A stretch of 64,000 nt of DNA from Burkholderia oklahomensis C6786 (GTDB taxonomy: Bacteria; Pseudomonadota; Gammaproteobacteria; Burkholderiales; Burkholderiaceae). Position 1 is the first letter of the stretch; the number at the start of each line of letters is the position of its first letter. The notes under the pieces are model-generated. The model had not been told where the DNA came from. It searched no databases and was given only the letters and a program-made list of their open reading frames with translations. A program made the position numbers and the translations under genes. The stretch lies in assembly GCF_000959365.1 (NCBI RefSeq), contig NZ_CP009555.1, forward strand, positions 2,914,001 through 2,978,000. The letters run 5' to 3'. Positions 10,845-20,336 of this stretch are shown here, piece after piece.

Positions 10845-10997
10845 GCCGCGCTTCGAGCGTTGCAACACGCCGCGCGCGGGCTGCGCGACGTGTTGCCGAA
10901 TGACTTCAAGAACCGGCGGCAATACCGCCTCGTCACGCCTTTTTCGCGCCAGGTTGCGTTTCCCGACCGAAGCGGCGCCCGCGTTATACTCCTGTCC

Positions 10998-12377
10998 ATG
11001 CCCCTATCCCAGTTGGAAAGCCGGCTGCGCTACGAATTTCGCAATGCGGAATTGTTGCGCCAGGCTTTGACCCATCGCAGTCATAGCGCCACGCATAACG
11101 AACGGCTCGAGTTTCTCGGCGATTCCGTTCTGAATTGCGCGGTGGCCGCCCTTTTGTTCCAGCGCTTCAGCAAGCTGGACGAGGGTGACTTGTCGCGCGT
11201 GCGGGCGAACCTCGTCAAGCAGCAGTCGCTCTACGAAATTGCTCAGGCCCTCAATATCTCCGACGGCTTGCGGCTCGGCGAGGGCGAGCTGCGCAGCGGC
11301 GGGTTCCGAAGACCGTCGATCCTTGCGGACGCATTCGAAGCCATCATCGGGGCGGTGTTCCTCGATGGCGGCTTCGAAGCCGCCCAAGGGGTCATCAAGC
11401 GGCTCTACATCCCGATTCTCGACCACATCGATCCGCGCACGCTCGGCAAGGACGCGAAGACGCTGCTGCAGGAGTATCTGCAGGGGCACAAGATCGCGTT
11501 GCCGACCTATACCGTCGTCGCGACGCATGGTGCAGCGCACAATCAGCAATTCGAAGTCGAATGCACGGTGCCGAAGCTGGACGTGAAGGTGTCCGGCTCC
11601 GGCGCGAGCCGCCGCGCGGCCGAGCAGGCCGCCGCGAAGAAGGCGCTCGACGAGGTGCTGGCGGCCGCGCCGATGCTCGCCGCGAAGCCGAAGCGCTCGA
11701 AGAGCGCGCGCGGCGCGCAGCACGTGGAGCCGGAAATCGTGCCGGGCGTGAAGGGCGTGCAGGAGGCGCTCGATTTGCGCTCGCCGGATCGTAAGGAGCG
11801 CGGCGCGAACCGCGTGGCGGGCGGCGAGGCGAAGGGCGCGGACCCGAAGGCCGTCGAGGCGCGCTCCACCGAAGCGAAAGCGTCGGCCGAGTTGAAATCC
11901 GCCGAGATGAAAGCCGTCGAGGCGAAGTCCGGCGCGCATGCGAGCGCCGCTTCGTCCGACGGGCTTGTGCAGGCCGACGATGCGGCTGCTCGTGCGCCCG
12001 CTGCCGCGCCCGTCGCGGTCATCCGTGCGGCGCATGTCGAGCACACGGCCGACAAGGCCGAGCCGCGCGCGGCAAAGCCGGTCGACAAGCCCGCTTCGAC
12101 AACGGACAAGCCCGCGTCGGACAAGGCGCTGGAAAAAGGCCCGGACAAGGCGCAGGCCCAGGACAAGGAACCCGAGAAGGCGCAGGACAAGTCGCCCGAC
12201 GCTGTTTCCGCGAAGGCGTCCGACAAGGCGCCGGATAAGCCCGACGCCGCCGCTCGCGTCGTCGCGGGGACGGCCGACCGGCCGCCGCGCGCCCGCGACG
12301 CGTCGCTCGCGCCGCCGTCCGCAGCCGAGCCCGATCTGGCCGCCGCGCCCGTGCGCGTCGCCGATGCGGGTCATTGA
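10998..12377 (+). CDS. rnc: Ribonuclease III with long C-terminal tail
   Basis: RNase III cleaves double-stranded RNA in rRNA precursors and mRNAs. The ATG at 10998 gives the standard start [13 protein letters not shown]; the signature [11 protein letters not shown] is at residues 34–44 and the double-stranded-RNA-binding domain at about 153–223. Typical RNase III ends near 225 aa, but this one is 459 aa. The extra 230 residues are low-complexity, rich in Ala, Lys, Asp, Glu and Pro, with repeats such as [12 protein letters not shown] and EKAQDK. The tail is probably disordered; its function is unknown. era follows 69 bp downstream. Confidence 0.95.
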   Translation: MPLSQLESRLRYEFRNAELLRQALTHRSHSATHNERLEFLGDSVLNCAVAALLFQRFSKLDEGDLSRVRANLVKQQSLYEIAQALNISDGLRLGEGELRSGGFRRPSILADAFEAIIGAVFLDGGFEAAQGVIKRLYIPILDHIDPRTLGKDAKTLLQEYLQGHKIALPTYTVVATHGAAHNQQFEVECTVPKLDVKVSGSGASRRAAEQAAAKKALDEVLAAAPMLAAKPKRSKSARGAQHVEPEIVPGVKGVQEALDLRSPDRKERGANRVAGGEAKGADPKAVEARSTEAKASAELKSAEMKAVEAKSGAHASAASSDGLVQADDAAARAPAAAPVAVIRAAHVEHTADKAEPRAAKPVDKPASTTDKPASDKALEKGPDKAQAQDKEPEKAQDKSPDAVSAKASDKAPDKPDAAARVVAGTADRPPRARDASLAPPSAAEPDLAAAPVRVADAGH

Positions 12378-12446
12378 CATCCGTCCCATCGACATCGCGG
12401 CCGCGCACGGACGTGCAGCCGCTTCCGAACCCAGCAGCAACCTGAT

Positions 12447-13346
12447 ATGAACGCTCCCGCTCCCACCGGTTTCCGTTGCGGCATGATCGCGATCGTCGGT
12501 CGTCCGAACGTCGGCAAGTCGACGCTGATGAACGCGCTCGTCGGCCAGAAGATCAGCATCACGTCGCGCAAGGCGCAGACGACCCGCCACCGGATCACCG
12601 GCATCCGCACGGTCGACGACGCGCAGTACATCTTCGTCGACACGCCCGGCTTCCAGACGCGCCACAGCACGGCGCTCAACCGGTCGCTGAACCGCGCGGT
12701 GACGTCGACGCTGACGTCGATCGACGCGATCCTGTTCGTGATCGAGGCGGGCCGCTTCGGCCCCGACGACCAGAAGGTGCTCGACCTGATTCCGCCCGGC
12801 ACGCCGACGCTCCTCGTCGCGAACAAGCTCGACCGCGTGTCGGACAAGGACACGCTGTACCCGTTCTTCCAGAAGATGGGCGCGCTGCGCGAGTTCGCGG
12901 AGATCGTGCCGCTGTCCGCGAAGCATTCGGAAGACATCCTCCGGCTGACGGACACGATCAAGCCGTATCTGCCGGAAGGCGAGCCGATCTACGGCGAAGA
13001 CGACTTGACCGACCGCAGCTCGCGTTTCCTCGCGGCCGAGATCCTGCGCGAGAAGGTGTTCCGCTGGACGGGCGAGGAGCTGCCGTACACGAGCACCGTC
13101 GTCATCGACAAGTTCGAGGAGGAGGGGCGCCTCACGCGCGTGTTCGCGACGATCCTCGTCGAGCGCGATTCGCACAAGGCGATGGTGATCGGCAAGAAGG
13201 GCGCGAAGCTCAAGCAGATCAGCACCGAGGCGCGGCAGGACATGGAGAAGCTGTTCGACGGCCCCGTCTATCTCGAGACCTTCGTCAAGGTGCGGAGCGG
13301 CTGGGCTGACAACGAAGCGGGGCTGCGCGCCTATGGGTACGAATGA
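12447..13346 (+). CDS. era: GTPase Era
   Basis: Era binds the 3' end of 16S rRNA and helps mature the small ribosomal subunit. The protein is 299 aa. It has a P-loop GRPNVGKS at residues 18–25, DTPGF, and NKLD, followed by a C-terminal KH domain with [12 protein letters not shown]. The rnc-era-recO order is conserved in gamma- and beta-proteobacteria. The last 14 bp overlap the start of recO. Confidence 0.98.
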   Translation: MNAPAPTGFRCGMIAIVGRPNVGKSTLMNALVGQKISITSRKAQTTRHRITGIRTVDDAQYIFVDTPGFQTRHSTALNRSLNRAVTSTLTSIDAILFVIEAGRFGPDDQKVLDLIPPGTPTLLVANKLDRVSDKDTLYPFFQKMGALREFAEIVPLSAKHSEDILRLTDTIKPYLPEGEPIYGEDDLTDRSSRFLAAEILREKVFRWTGEELPYTSTVVIDKFEEEGRLTRVFATILVERDSHKAMVIGKKGAKLKQISTEARQDMEKLFDGPVYLETFVKVRSGWADNEAGLRAYGYE

Positions 13347-14202
13347 CGGGACGTCCGATGTCGGGATGACCGACGAGGCCGACGCCGACCCGCAACCGCC
13401 AGCCGCGCCGCTCGTGCCGGGCGCGCCGGGCGCGCCGGCCGCCGACAAGCCGCGGCGCAAGCCGCGCCGCGCCGCCGCGCGCACGTCCGAGTTCCGGATC
13501 GCCGAGCAGCCGGCGTTCGTGCTGCACAGCCATCCGTATCGCGAGACGAGCCTCGTCATCGACGTGCTGACGCGCGATCACGGCCGCATCGCGCTCGTCG
13601 CGAAGGGCGCGAAGCGCCCGCATTCGGCGCTGCGCGGCGTGCTGCAGACGTTTCAGCCGCTGTCGCTGTCGTGGTCCGGCAAGTCCGAGCTGCGCACGCT
13701 GACGGGCGCCGAATGGGTGGGCGGCATGCTGCCCCTCGCGGGCGACGCGCTGTTGTGCGGCTTCTACGTGAACGAGCTGCTCGTCAAGTTCTGCGCGCGC
13801 GAGGATCCGCATCCGCCGCTCTTCACGCACTATCTCGTCACGCTCACGCGCCTCGCGCACGGCGAGCCGCCCGTGCAGGTGCTGCGTTCGTTCGAGCGCG
13901 TGCTGCTGCGCGAGACGGGCTATGCGATGTCGCTCAAACGCACGGTCGCGCGGCGCTCGGTCGAGCCCGACAGGCTCTACGTGTTCGATCCGGAGCGCGG
14001 CGTGCGCGACGCGGACGACGACATACCGTCGCACTGGCCGGTGATCGCGGGCCAGACGTTGCTCGACATGGAAGAGGACGATTACCATCGGGCGCAGACC
14101 GTCGCGCAAAGCAAGACGCTGATGCGCTTTCTGCTCAACACCTATCTGGGCGGCACGCCGCTCGCCACGCGTCAGATCCTGATCGACCTGCAAAACCTAT
14201 GA
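13333..14202 (+). CDS. recO: DNA repair protein RecO
   Basis: RecO loads RecA on SSB-coated single-stranded DNA together with RecR. The 289-aa protein has the RecO OB-fold start ([36 protein letters not shown]) preceded by about 55 Pro/Ala-rich residues not found in shorter homologues. The start ATG overlaps era by 14 bp, and its stop overlaps the pdxJ ATG (atga). Translation of the three genes is probably coupled. A later in-frame start that would remove the Pro/Ala extension is possible. Confidence 0.93.
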   Translation: MGTNDGTSDVGMTDEADADPQPPAAPLVPGAPGAPAADKPRRKPRRAAARTSEFRIAEQPAFVLHSHPYRETSLVIDVLTRDHGRIALVAKGAKRPHSALRGVLQTFQPLSLSWSGKSELRTLTGAEWVGGMLPLAGDALLCGFYVNELLVKFCAREDPHPPLFTHYLVTLTRLAHGEPPVQVLRSFERVLLRETGYAMSLKRTVARRSVEPDRLYVFDPERGVRDADDDIPSHWPVIAGQTLLDMEEDDYHRAQTVAQSKTLMRFLLNTYLGGTPLATRQILIDLQNL

Positions 14203-14972
14203 GCTTCTTCCTGACCTCGCCGACCGCCATCGAACTGGGCGTCAACATCGACCACGTCGCGACGCTGCGCAACGCGCGCGGCACCGCGTATCCGGATCCC
14301 GTGCGCGCGGCGCTCGCCGCCGAGGACGCGGGCGCCGACGCGATCACGCTGCATCTGCGCGAAGACCGCCGGCACATCGTCGACGCGGACGTGCGCACGC
14401 TGCGTCCGCTCCTGAAGACGCGGATGAACCTCGAATGCGCGGTGACGCCGGAGATGCTCGACATCGCGTGCGAGATCCGCCCGCACGACGCGTGCCTCGT
14501 GCCGGAGAAGCGCTCGGAGCTGACGACGGAAGGCGGCCTCGACGTCGCCGGCCATTTCGATGCGGTGCGTGCCGCATGCAAGCAGCTCGCGAACGTCGGC
14601 GTGCGCGTGTCGCTCTTCATCGATCCGGACGACGCGCAGATCCGCGCCGCGCACGAGACGGGCGCGCCGGTGATCGAGCTGCACACGGGGCGCTACGCGG
14701 ACGCGCACGACGAGGCCGAGCAGGAGCGCGAGTTCGAGCGGATCGCGGCGGGCGTCGACGCGGGCATCGCGCTCGGACTGAAGGTGAACGCGGGCCACGG
14801 GCTCCACTACACGAACGTGCAGGCGATCGCCGCGCTGCCCGGCATCGACGAGCTGAACATCGGCCACGCGATCGTCGCGCACGCGGTGTTCGTCGGCTGG
14901 GACAACGCGGTGCGCGAGATGAAGGCGATCATGGTCGCGGCGCGCGTCGCCGCGCTGCACGGCGGCCGCTGA
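14199..14972 (+). CDS. pdxJ: Pyridoxine 5'-phosphate synthase
   Basis: PdxJ condenses 1-deoxyxylulose 5-phosphate with 3-amino-2-oxopropyl phosphate in vitamin B6 synthesis. It is 257 aa and starts [18 protein letters not shown] after a short leader. Family blocks [22 protein letters not shown] and the TIM-barrel pattern are present. The ATG at 14199 overlaps the recO stop. acpS follows 5 bp downstream, the same order as in E. coli. Confidence 0.97.
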   Translation: MSFFLTSPTAIELGVNIDHVATLRNARGTAYPDPVRAALAAEDAGADAITLHLREDRRHIVDADVRTLRPLLKTRMNLECAVTPEMLDIACEIRPHDACLVPEKRSELTTEGGLDVAGHFDAVRAACKQLANVGVRVSLFIDPDDAQIRAAHETGAPVIELHTGRYADAHDEAEQEREFERIAAGVDAGIALGLKVNAGHGLHYTNVQAIAALPGIDELNIGHAIVAHAVFVGWDNAVREMKAIMVAARVAALHGGR

Positions 14973-14977
14973 CGCGC

Positions 14978-15409
14978 ATGGCGATCTACGGCATCGGCAC
15001 CGACCTCGTTCAGGTGAGCCGCGTCGCCGCCGTGCTCGAGCGCACGGACGGCCGTTTTGCCGAGAAGGTGCTCGGCCCCGACGAGCTGCGCGTCTTTCAT
15101 GCGCGGCGCGCGCGCTCGGAGGCGCGCGGCATCGCGTTTCTCGCGACGCGCTTTTCCGCGAAGGAGGCGTTTTCGAAGGCGATCGGCCTCGGCATGCACT
15201 GGCCGATGACGTGGCGCGCGCTGCAGACGCTCAACCGGCCGAGCGGCGAGCCGTACGTCGTCGCGTCGGGCGAGCTCGCCGCATGGCTCGACGCGCGCCG
15301 CATCACCGCGCGCGTGACGGTCAGCGACGAGCGCGACTACGCGGTGACGTTCGTCGTCGCCGAGGCGCCCGACGACGTCGTCGCCGCGCGCTCGGGCGCC
15401 GCTTCCTGA
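14978..15409 (+). CDS. acpS: Holo-ACP synthase
   Basis: AcpS transfers 4'-phosphopantetheine from CoA to the serine of acyl carrier protein. The 143-aa protein has both family motifs: [11 protein letters not shown] at the N-terminus (metal-binding Asp) and [12 protein letters not shown] in the middle. The ATG at 14978 is 5 bp after pdxJ. Its substrate, AcpP, is encoded at 1558–1797. Confidence 0.97.
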   Translation: MAIYGIGTDLVQVSRVAAVLERTDGRFAEKVLGPDELRVFHARRARSEARGIAFLATRFSAKEAFSKAIGLGMHWPMTWRALQTLNRPSGEPYVVASGELAAWLDARRITARVTVSDERDYAVTFVVAEAPDDVVAARSGAAS

Positions 15410-15436
15410 TCCATTCTCCGCAAGGACGCTGATTCG

Positions 15437-16465
15437 ATGAAACTGACCCTCGGCCCGGTGATGCTCGACGTCGCCGGCACGACGCTCACGCGCGACGACG
15501 CGCGCCGTCTCGCGCACCCGCAGACGGGCGGCGTGATCCTGTTCGCGCGCCACTTCGAGAGCCGCGCGCAGCTCGTTGCGCTGACCGACGCGATCCGCTC
15601 GATCCGCGACGATATCCTGATCGCGGTCGACCACGAAGGCGGGCGCGTGCAGCGCTTTCGCACCGACGGCTTCACGGTGCTGCCGGCGATGCGCCGGCTC
15701 GGCGAGCTATGGGACAAGGACGTGCTGCACGCGACGAAGGCGGCGACCGCGCTCGGCTACGTGCTCGCGTCCGAGCTGCGCGCGTGTGGCGTCGACATGA
15801 GCTTCACGCCCGTGCTCGATCTCGATTACGGCCGCTCGAAGGTGATCGGCGATCGCGCGTTCCATCGCGATCCGCGCGTCGTCGCGCTGCTCGCGAAGAG
15901 CCTCAACCACGGGCTCGCGCTCGCCGGGATGGCGAATTGCGGCAAGCATTTTCCCGGTCACGGTCATGCGGAAGCCGACTCGCACGTCGCGCTGCCGACC
16001 GACGACCGTCCGCTCGACGAGATCCTCGCGAACGACGCCGCGCCGTACGACTGGCTCGGGCTGTCGCTCGCGGCCGTCATTCCGGCGCACGTGATCTATA
16101 CGCAGGTCGATTCGAAGCCGGCGGGTTTTTCGCGCGTGTGGCTGCAGGACGTGCTGCGCGGCCGGCTGCGTTTTCCGGGCGCGGTGTTCAGCGACGATCT
16201 GTCGATGGAGGCGGCGCGCGAAGGCGGCACGCTCGCGCAGGCGGCGCAGGCCGCGCTCGAAGCGGGCTGCGACATGGTGCTGATCTGCAATCAGCCGGAC
16301 GCCGCGGAACGTGTGCTGGACGAGTTGCGTGCGACGACGTCGCGCGAATCGCTGCAGCGGATCAAGCAAATGCGGCCGCGCGGCAAGTCGCTCAAGTGGA
16401 GCAAGCTGATGCGCGAGCCGCGCTATCTGCGCGCGCAGGAACTCCTGCGCAGCACGTTCGCGTAA
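15437..16465 (+). CDS. nagZ: Beta-N-acetylhexosaminidase NagZ
   Basis: NagZ removes N-acetylglucosamine from muropeptides in the cytoplasm during cell-wall recycling. The 342-aa glycoside hydrolase family 3 protein has the family motif KHFPGHGHAEADSH and the nucleophile aspartate in FSDDLSMEAA. It starts 27 bp after acpS and ends the plus-strand run. It converges with the response-regulator gene. Products of this pathway can induce AmpC beta-lactamase in some bacteria, but no ampR or ampC is in this window. Confidence 0.96.
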   Translation: MKLTLGPVMLDVAGTTLTRDDARRLAHPQTGGVILFARHFESRAQLVALTDAIRSIRDDILIAVDHEGGRVQRFRTDGFTVLPAMRRLGELWDKDVLHATKAATALGYVLASELRACGVDMSFTPVLDLDYGRSKVIGDRAFHRDPRVVALLAKSLNHGLALAGMANCGKHFPGHGHAEADSHVALPTDDRPLDEILANDAAPYDWLGLSLAAVIPAHVIYTQVDSKPAGFSRVWLQDVLRGRLRFPGAVFSDDLSMEAAREGGTLAQAAQAALEAGCDMVLICNQPDAAERVLDELRATTSRESLQRIKQMRPRGKSLKWSKLMREPRYLRAQELLRSTFA

Positions 16466-16477
16466 CGCGGACGGACG

Positions 16478-16503
16478 AGGCGGGCGGCGCGCGGCCGCCC
16501 TCG
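16478..16503. terminator. GC hairpin between convergent genes
   Basis: GGGCGGC (16482–16488) pairs with GCCGCCC (16494–16500) in the short gap between nagZ and the convergent regulator gene. There is no T-run, so intrinsic termination is unproven. Confidence 0.35.
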
Positions 16504-16511
16504 CGTCGACG

Positions 16512-17909
16512 TCAACTGATCTTCATGCGCTGCAGCTTGTTGTAGAGCGTCTTCGGGCTGATGCCGAGGAGCGTCGCCGCACGGTGGCGCGTGCCGCCGA
16601 CCGCATCGAGCGTCGCGCGGATCAGCAGGTCCTCGACGTCGGCGAGCGGCGTGCCCACGCGCACCTGCACGCTGCTGCCGTTCAGCGCCGTGCCGGGCTG
16701 CGGATACGTGTCGCCCGCGCGCAGCGTCTCGATGAAATCGCCAGACTGGTCGTACGCGAGCCGCACGCGCTCCTGCAACTCGCGCACGTTGCCCGGCCAG
16801 TCGTACGCGAGGCATTCGCGGATGAAGCCGGGCGCGATGCGCTTGTCGGTGATGTTCAGGCCCGCGGCGCGTGCGTCGCGGTTCAGGTCGTCGACGAATG
16901 CCTCGGCAATCCTGATCACGTCGTCGTCGCGCTCGCGCAGCGGCGGCAGGCCGATCGAGGCGGCGTCGAGGCGCAGCCACAGATCCTCGCGCAGCGTGCC
17001 GTTCGCGACCGCTTCGCGCGCCGGGCGGCGCGTCGTCGCGATCAGCCGGAAGTCGCTCGCGATCTCGGTCGTGCCGCCGACGCGCATGAAGTTCTGCGAA
17101 TCGAGTGCGCGCAGCAGCGCTTCCTGCAGCGAAAGCGGCAGCGCGGTGATTTCGTCGAGGAACAGCGTGCCGCCGCTCGCCTGCTCGAAGAGGCCGGGAT
17201 CGCGGCGCTCGACGCCCGTGTACGCACCGCGCTCACGACCGAGCAGCATGCTCTCGATCGCGCGGCCGTTGGTTTCGATGTTGCGCGGCGACTGAACGGC
17301 CGCGCGGCAGTCGAACGCGACGAACGGGCCCTTGCGGCGGCGGCTCAGGTCGTGCAGTGTGCGCGCGGCCGTCTCCTTGCCCGTGCCGGGCTCGCCCCAC
17401 AACAGCACCGCGGTTTCGGTGCGCGCGTTGTGCTCGATCATGTCGTAGACGTGCTGGATCGCGTCGCTGCGCCCGACGAGCGAGCCGAAGCGGCCGAGGC
17501 GGCGCAGCGACGCGCGCAGCGCCTGCACTTCCTCGATCAGCTCGTACGGGCGCGGGATCCGCGCGAGCAGGCTGCGCAGCCGCGGGATGTTGACGGGCTT
17601 CAGCAGGTAATCCCAGACGCCGTGCCGCAACCCTTCGATCGCGCTTTCGACGGTCGCGTTGCCGGTCAGCACGATCACCGGCAGCGAGCCGTTCGGCTGT
17701 TGCTGAGGCAGGTTCTGCAGCAGGTCGAAGCCGCTGCCGTCGGGCAGGTTCAGATCGACGAGAACGACATCGGGAATCGAGCGGGCGAGTGCGCCGCGCG
17801 CCTCGGCGAGCGATGTCGCCGTATCGACCGAGAACCCGTCCGCGGCGAGGAGCGCGGTCAGGCCGGATAAGCTATTGGGATCGTCTTCGACAATCAGGGC
17901 GTGTGGCAT
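16512..17909 (-). CDS. Sigma-54-dependent response regulator
   Basis: This is a 465-aa NtrC-type activator: receiver domain (residues 1–120, acidic pocket Asp9-Asp10, phosphoacceptor Asp52 in LVDLNLPDG), AAA+ ATPase domain (Walker A GEPGTGKE, Walker B GGTLFLDEI) and a C-terminal Fis-type helix-turn-helix (RHRAATLLGISPKTLYNKLQ). The sigma-54 contact loop, normally GAFTGA, reads GAYTGV here. No sensor kinase gene is adjacent, so the input signal is unknown. The gene stands alone between nagZ and efp. Confidence 0.9.
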   Translation of the reverse strand: MPHALIVEDDPNSLSGLTALLAADGFSVDTATSLAEARGALARSIPDVVLVDLNLPDGSGFDLLQNLPQQQPNGSLPVIVLTGNATVESAIEGLRHGVWDYLLKPVNIPRLRSLLARIPRPYELIEEVQALRASLRRLGRFGSLVGRSDAIQHVYDMIEHNARTETAVLLWGEPGTGKETAARTLHDLSRRRKGPFVAFDCRAAVQSPRNIETNGRAIESMLLGRERGAYTGVERRDPGLFEQASGGTLFLDEITALPLSLQEALLRALDSQNFMRVGGTTEIASDFRLIATTRRPAREAVANGTLREDLWLRLDAASIGLPPLRERDDDVIRIAEAFVDDLNRDARAAGLNITDKRIAPGFIRECLAYDWPGNVRELQERVRLAYDQSGDFIETLRAGDTYPQPGTALNGSSVQVRVGTPLADVEDLLIRATLDAVGGTRHRAATLLGISPKTLYNKLQRMKIS

Positions 17910-18129
17910 GGTGTGCGCGAGTTGAAAAACCGGTCCATCGGCCGGACCGGCGTACAGCCCCCATTTCGGGATGAGAAATGAATTTTATGCCCCATCGCGC
18001 ACTTGGCGTACGGTATTTGTTATCGACTATAAAACAGTTACGGATGATACAAATTGAATCCCGTCAGGGTTTCCTCGGTGCATTGTTTATGATGTGACGC
18101 CTTTATGCAATAAGCGGCGTCGAATAAAC

Positions 18130-18154
18130 AAAAAGCGCCCCGAAGGGCGCTTTG
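18130..18154 (-). terminator. Intrinsic terminator of efp
   Basis: AAAGCGCCC (18132–18140) and GGGCGCTTT (18145–18153) form a perfect 9-bp stem with a CGAA loop. On the minus strand it is followed by a T-run. It lies 27 bp after the efp stop codon. Confidence 0.9.
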
Positions 18155-18179
18155 TTCGACCTGCTCGCGCAAGCGTTTC

Positions 18180-18737
18180 TTATGCGCGGCTGCGGTACTC
18201 GTTCGTACGCGTGTCGATTTCGATCTTGTCGCCGGTGCTGCAGAAGAGCGGCACTTGCAGCTCGAAGCCCGTCGAGATCTTCGCGCTCTTCAGCACCTTG
18301 CCCGACGACGTATCGCCCTTGACGGCCGGCTCCGTGTACGTGATCTCACGCACGAGGATCGTCGGCAGTTCGACCGAAATAGCCTTCTCGTTGTAGAACA
18401 CGACTTCGCACGCCATGCCGTCTTCGAGGTAGTTGAGCGCGTCGCCCATCATTTCCGCTTCGACTTCGAACTGGTTGTAGTCGGCGTCCATGAACACGTA
18501 CATCGGGTCGGCGAAATACGAGTAGGTCACTTCCTTGCGGTCGAGCACGACGACGTCGAACTTGTCGTCCGCCTTGTAGACCGATTCCTGGCCCGCGTTG
18601 GTCAGCAGGTTCTTCAGCTTCATCTTGACGACGGCGGCGTTGCGGCCCGACTTGTTGTATTCGGTCTTCGAGACGACCCATGCGTCGTTGCCGACCATCA
18701 CGACGTTGCCTACGCGGAGTTCCTGTGCGGTTTTCAT
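18180..18737 (-). CDS. efp: Elongation factor P, arginine-32 type
   Basis: EF-P enters the ribosomal E site and rescues stalling at proline stretches. The 185-aa protein has the KOW-like first domain and two OB domains. At the tip of domain I the sequence is NKSGRNAA, with Arg at residue 32 where E. coli EF-P has the lysylated Lys34. Arg32 EF-P is the form activated by EarP-mediated rhamnosylation, and earP lies directly upstream on the same strand. It is followed by a clear terminator. Confidence 0.97.
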   Translation of the reverse strand: MKTAQELRVGNVVMVGNDAWVVSKTEYNKSGRNAAVVKMKLKNLLTNAGQESVYKADDKFDVVVLDRKEVTYSYFADPMYVFMDADYNQFEVEAEMMGDALNYLEDGMACEVVFYNEKAISVELPTILVREITYTEPAVKGDTSSGKVLKSAKISTGFELQVPLFCSTGDKIEIDTRTNEYRSRA

Positions 18738-18926
18738 AACTAAAACTATCCTGAATGAGATAAATTTCCTGAGCGTTGCTCAACGGCTAACGGCGCAAGC
18801 GGGCTCGATCCGGCAGCCCGGGCGACCGTGTGTGCGATCCGCCGCGGCCGGACTGGCGGCCCCCTTTATCCTGGAGCGTCGCGCCGAAAACGGACGCGCT
18901 TGCGTGGTCATCCGTTGGATAACCGC

Positions 18927-20177
18927 TTATTTTAACTGAGTTTTTGCAAAATTCGCCAGATTTCCGGCAAGGTCGCCGACGGCCGCGAGCTCGTCCGCCC
19001 AGCTCGCCGCGCGCGCGGCGAGCGCCGCACGATGCCGCCAGAAGTCGGCCCAATCGGGCGCGCCGGAACCGTTCCAGGCGTGCCAGAAGCGCTCGGTCGC
19101 CGCGCGCGTCGCGTGATCGACGCGCGCGGTGAAGTGCGCGAGCGCCGCGTCGAGCTTCGGCAGGTGCGCGTCGTCGGCCTGCGGGTAGATCTGCCAGACG
19201 AACGGCCGGCGCGCCCATTGCGCGCGGACGAACGAATCCTCGCCGCGCACGAAGTTCACGTCGCCCGCCCACAGCAGCAGGTCGTAGTCGGGCTGCGCGA
19301 CGAACGCGAGGCCGTGCGCGGCGACGCTGCCGCGCTCCGCGTGCGCGCCGGCGCCGAATGCGCGGACGCCGAAGAAGCGCGCGACGCTCGCCGAGATCCG
19401 GCCCTCCGGCACCAGCAGCACGACCGGCTCGCGGCCGTCGCGCCATTGTTCGAGCAGCGCGTCGAGCGCCGGATTCTCGTACGCGAAGAGCGACGCGACG
19501 GTCGCGTCCGGGCCCGGCATCGGCGCGCCCGCGACGTTTTGCCACCACGTGCGGCGTGCGTCGTCGTTTGCTTCGAACGCGAGCCGGCGCGCGTCGAGGC
19601 CGCGCTCCTTCAGCACGCCGCCCGTGCCGGGCCCGAGGCCGGGGAAGTAGAACGTCTTCGTCAGCGGATAGCGCGGATGCGGCGATGGCCGCAGATGGAA
19701 GTCGCAGACCCAGTCCTCGGCGCTCAGGTATTCGAGATTGATCCACACGGGCGGCCGCGCGCGGCGCGCCATCGCGGCGACGTACGCGCCCGGCAGCTCG
19801 CACGCGAACGCCTCGATCACGACGTCGGCGATCGCGAGCGTGTCGCCCGCATGCGCGGGCGCGCGCCAGTGCTCGACGACGATGCCGTCGACGGTCTGGC
19901 GCGCGGCGTCGGAGCGGGCTGCCGGCTGCAGCCGCGCGAAGGTCGCGAGATCGTCGACGAAGATCCGTACCTGCCAGCCATGCTCGGCCGCGAGCTGGCG
20001 CGCGAGACGCCAGCACACGCCGATGTCGCCGAAGTTGTCGACGACCGCGCAGAAGATATCGCACGCGATCGGGTCCACTGCGTCTTGCGGCGGGCGAACG
20101 GCGGCGGTGGCGGCGGCGGTGGCGGAAGCGGAAGCGGAAGCGGAAGCGGGCGGCGCGAGCGGGGCGGACGACGTCAT
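18927..20177 (-). CDS. earP: EF-P arginine rhamnosyltransferase EarP
   Basis: EarP adds rhamnose from dTDP-rhamnose to Arg32 of EF-P. The ATG at 20177 gives 416 aa. The first 30 residues are an alternating Ala/Ser stretch encoded by a hexanucleotide repeat; the conserved domain then starts at CDIFCAVVDNFGDIGVCWRL, which holds the two key aspartates of the DNFGD motif. The conserved glutamate region is FVRGEDSFVRAQ. efp lies 189 bp downstream on the same strand. The dTDP-rhamnose genes are not in the window. A start downstream of the Ala/Ser stretch cannot be excluded. Confidence 0.95.
   Translation of the reverse strand: MTSSAPLAPPASASASASATAAATAAVRPPQDAVDPIACDIFCAVVDNFGDIGVCWRLARQLAAEHGWQVRIFVDDLATFARLQPAARSDAARQTVDGIVVEHWRAPAHAGDTLAIADVVIEAFACELPGAYVAAMARRARPPVWINLEYLSAEDWVCDFHLRPSPHPRYPLTKTFYFPGLGPGTGGVLKERGLDARRLAFEANDDARRTWWQNVAGAPMPGPDATVASLFAYENPALDALLEQWRDGREPVVLLVPEGRISASVARFFGVRAFGAGAHAERGSVAAHGLAFVAQPDYDLLLWAGDVNFVRGEDSFVRAQWARRPFVWQIYPQADDAHLPKLDAALAHFTARVDHATRAATERFWHAWNGSGAPDWADFWRHRAALAARAASWADELAAVGDLAGNLANFAKTQLK
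20124..20147. repeat. (GGAAGC)4 microsatellite inside earP
   Basis: Four exact GGAAGC copies, preceded by a related GGCGGT tract, encode alternating Ala-Ser near the EarP N-terminus on the minus strand. The unit is 6 bp, so changes in copy number keep the frame. Confidence 0.85.
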
Positions 20178-20336
20178 GGAGCTGTGAAAGCAGGGCGAGA
20201 TGGGAGCAAACCGGAAAGCAAACGGGGCGCGACACGCGAGCCGCGGCGATCGCGCCGCGAACGCGCGCGGCGAATGCTCTAAACTGGCGATTCTAAATGA
20301 CCTTGTTCGCGCGCGCCGCTCGCGCCCGGATTGAGC

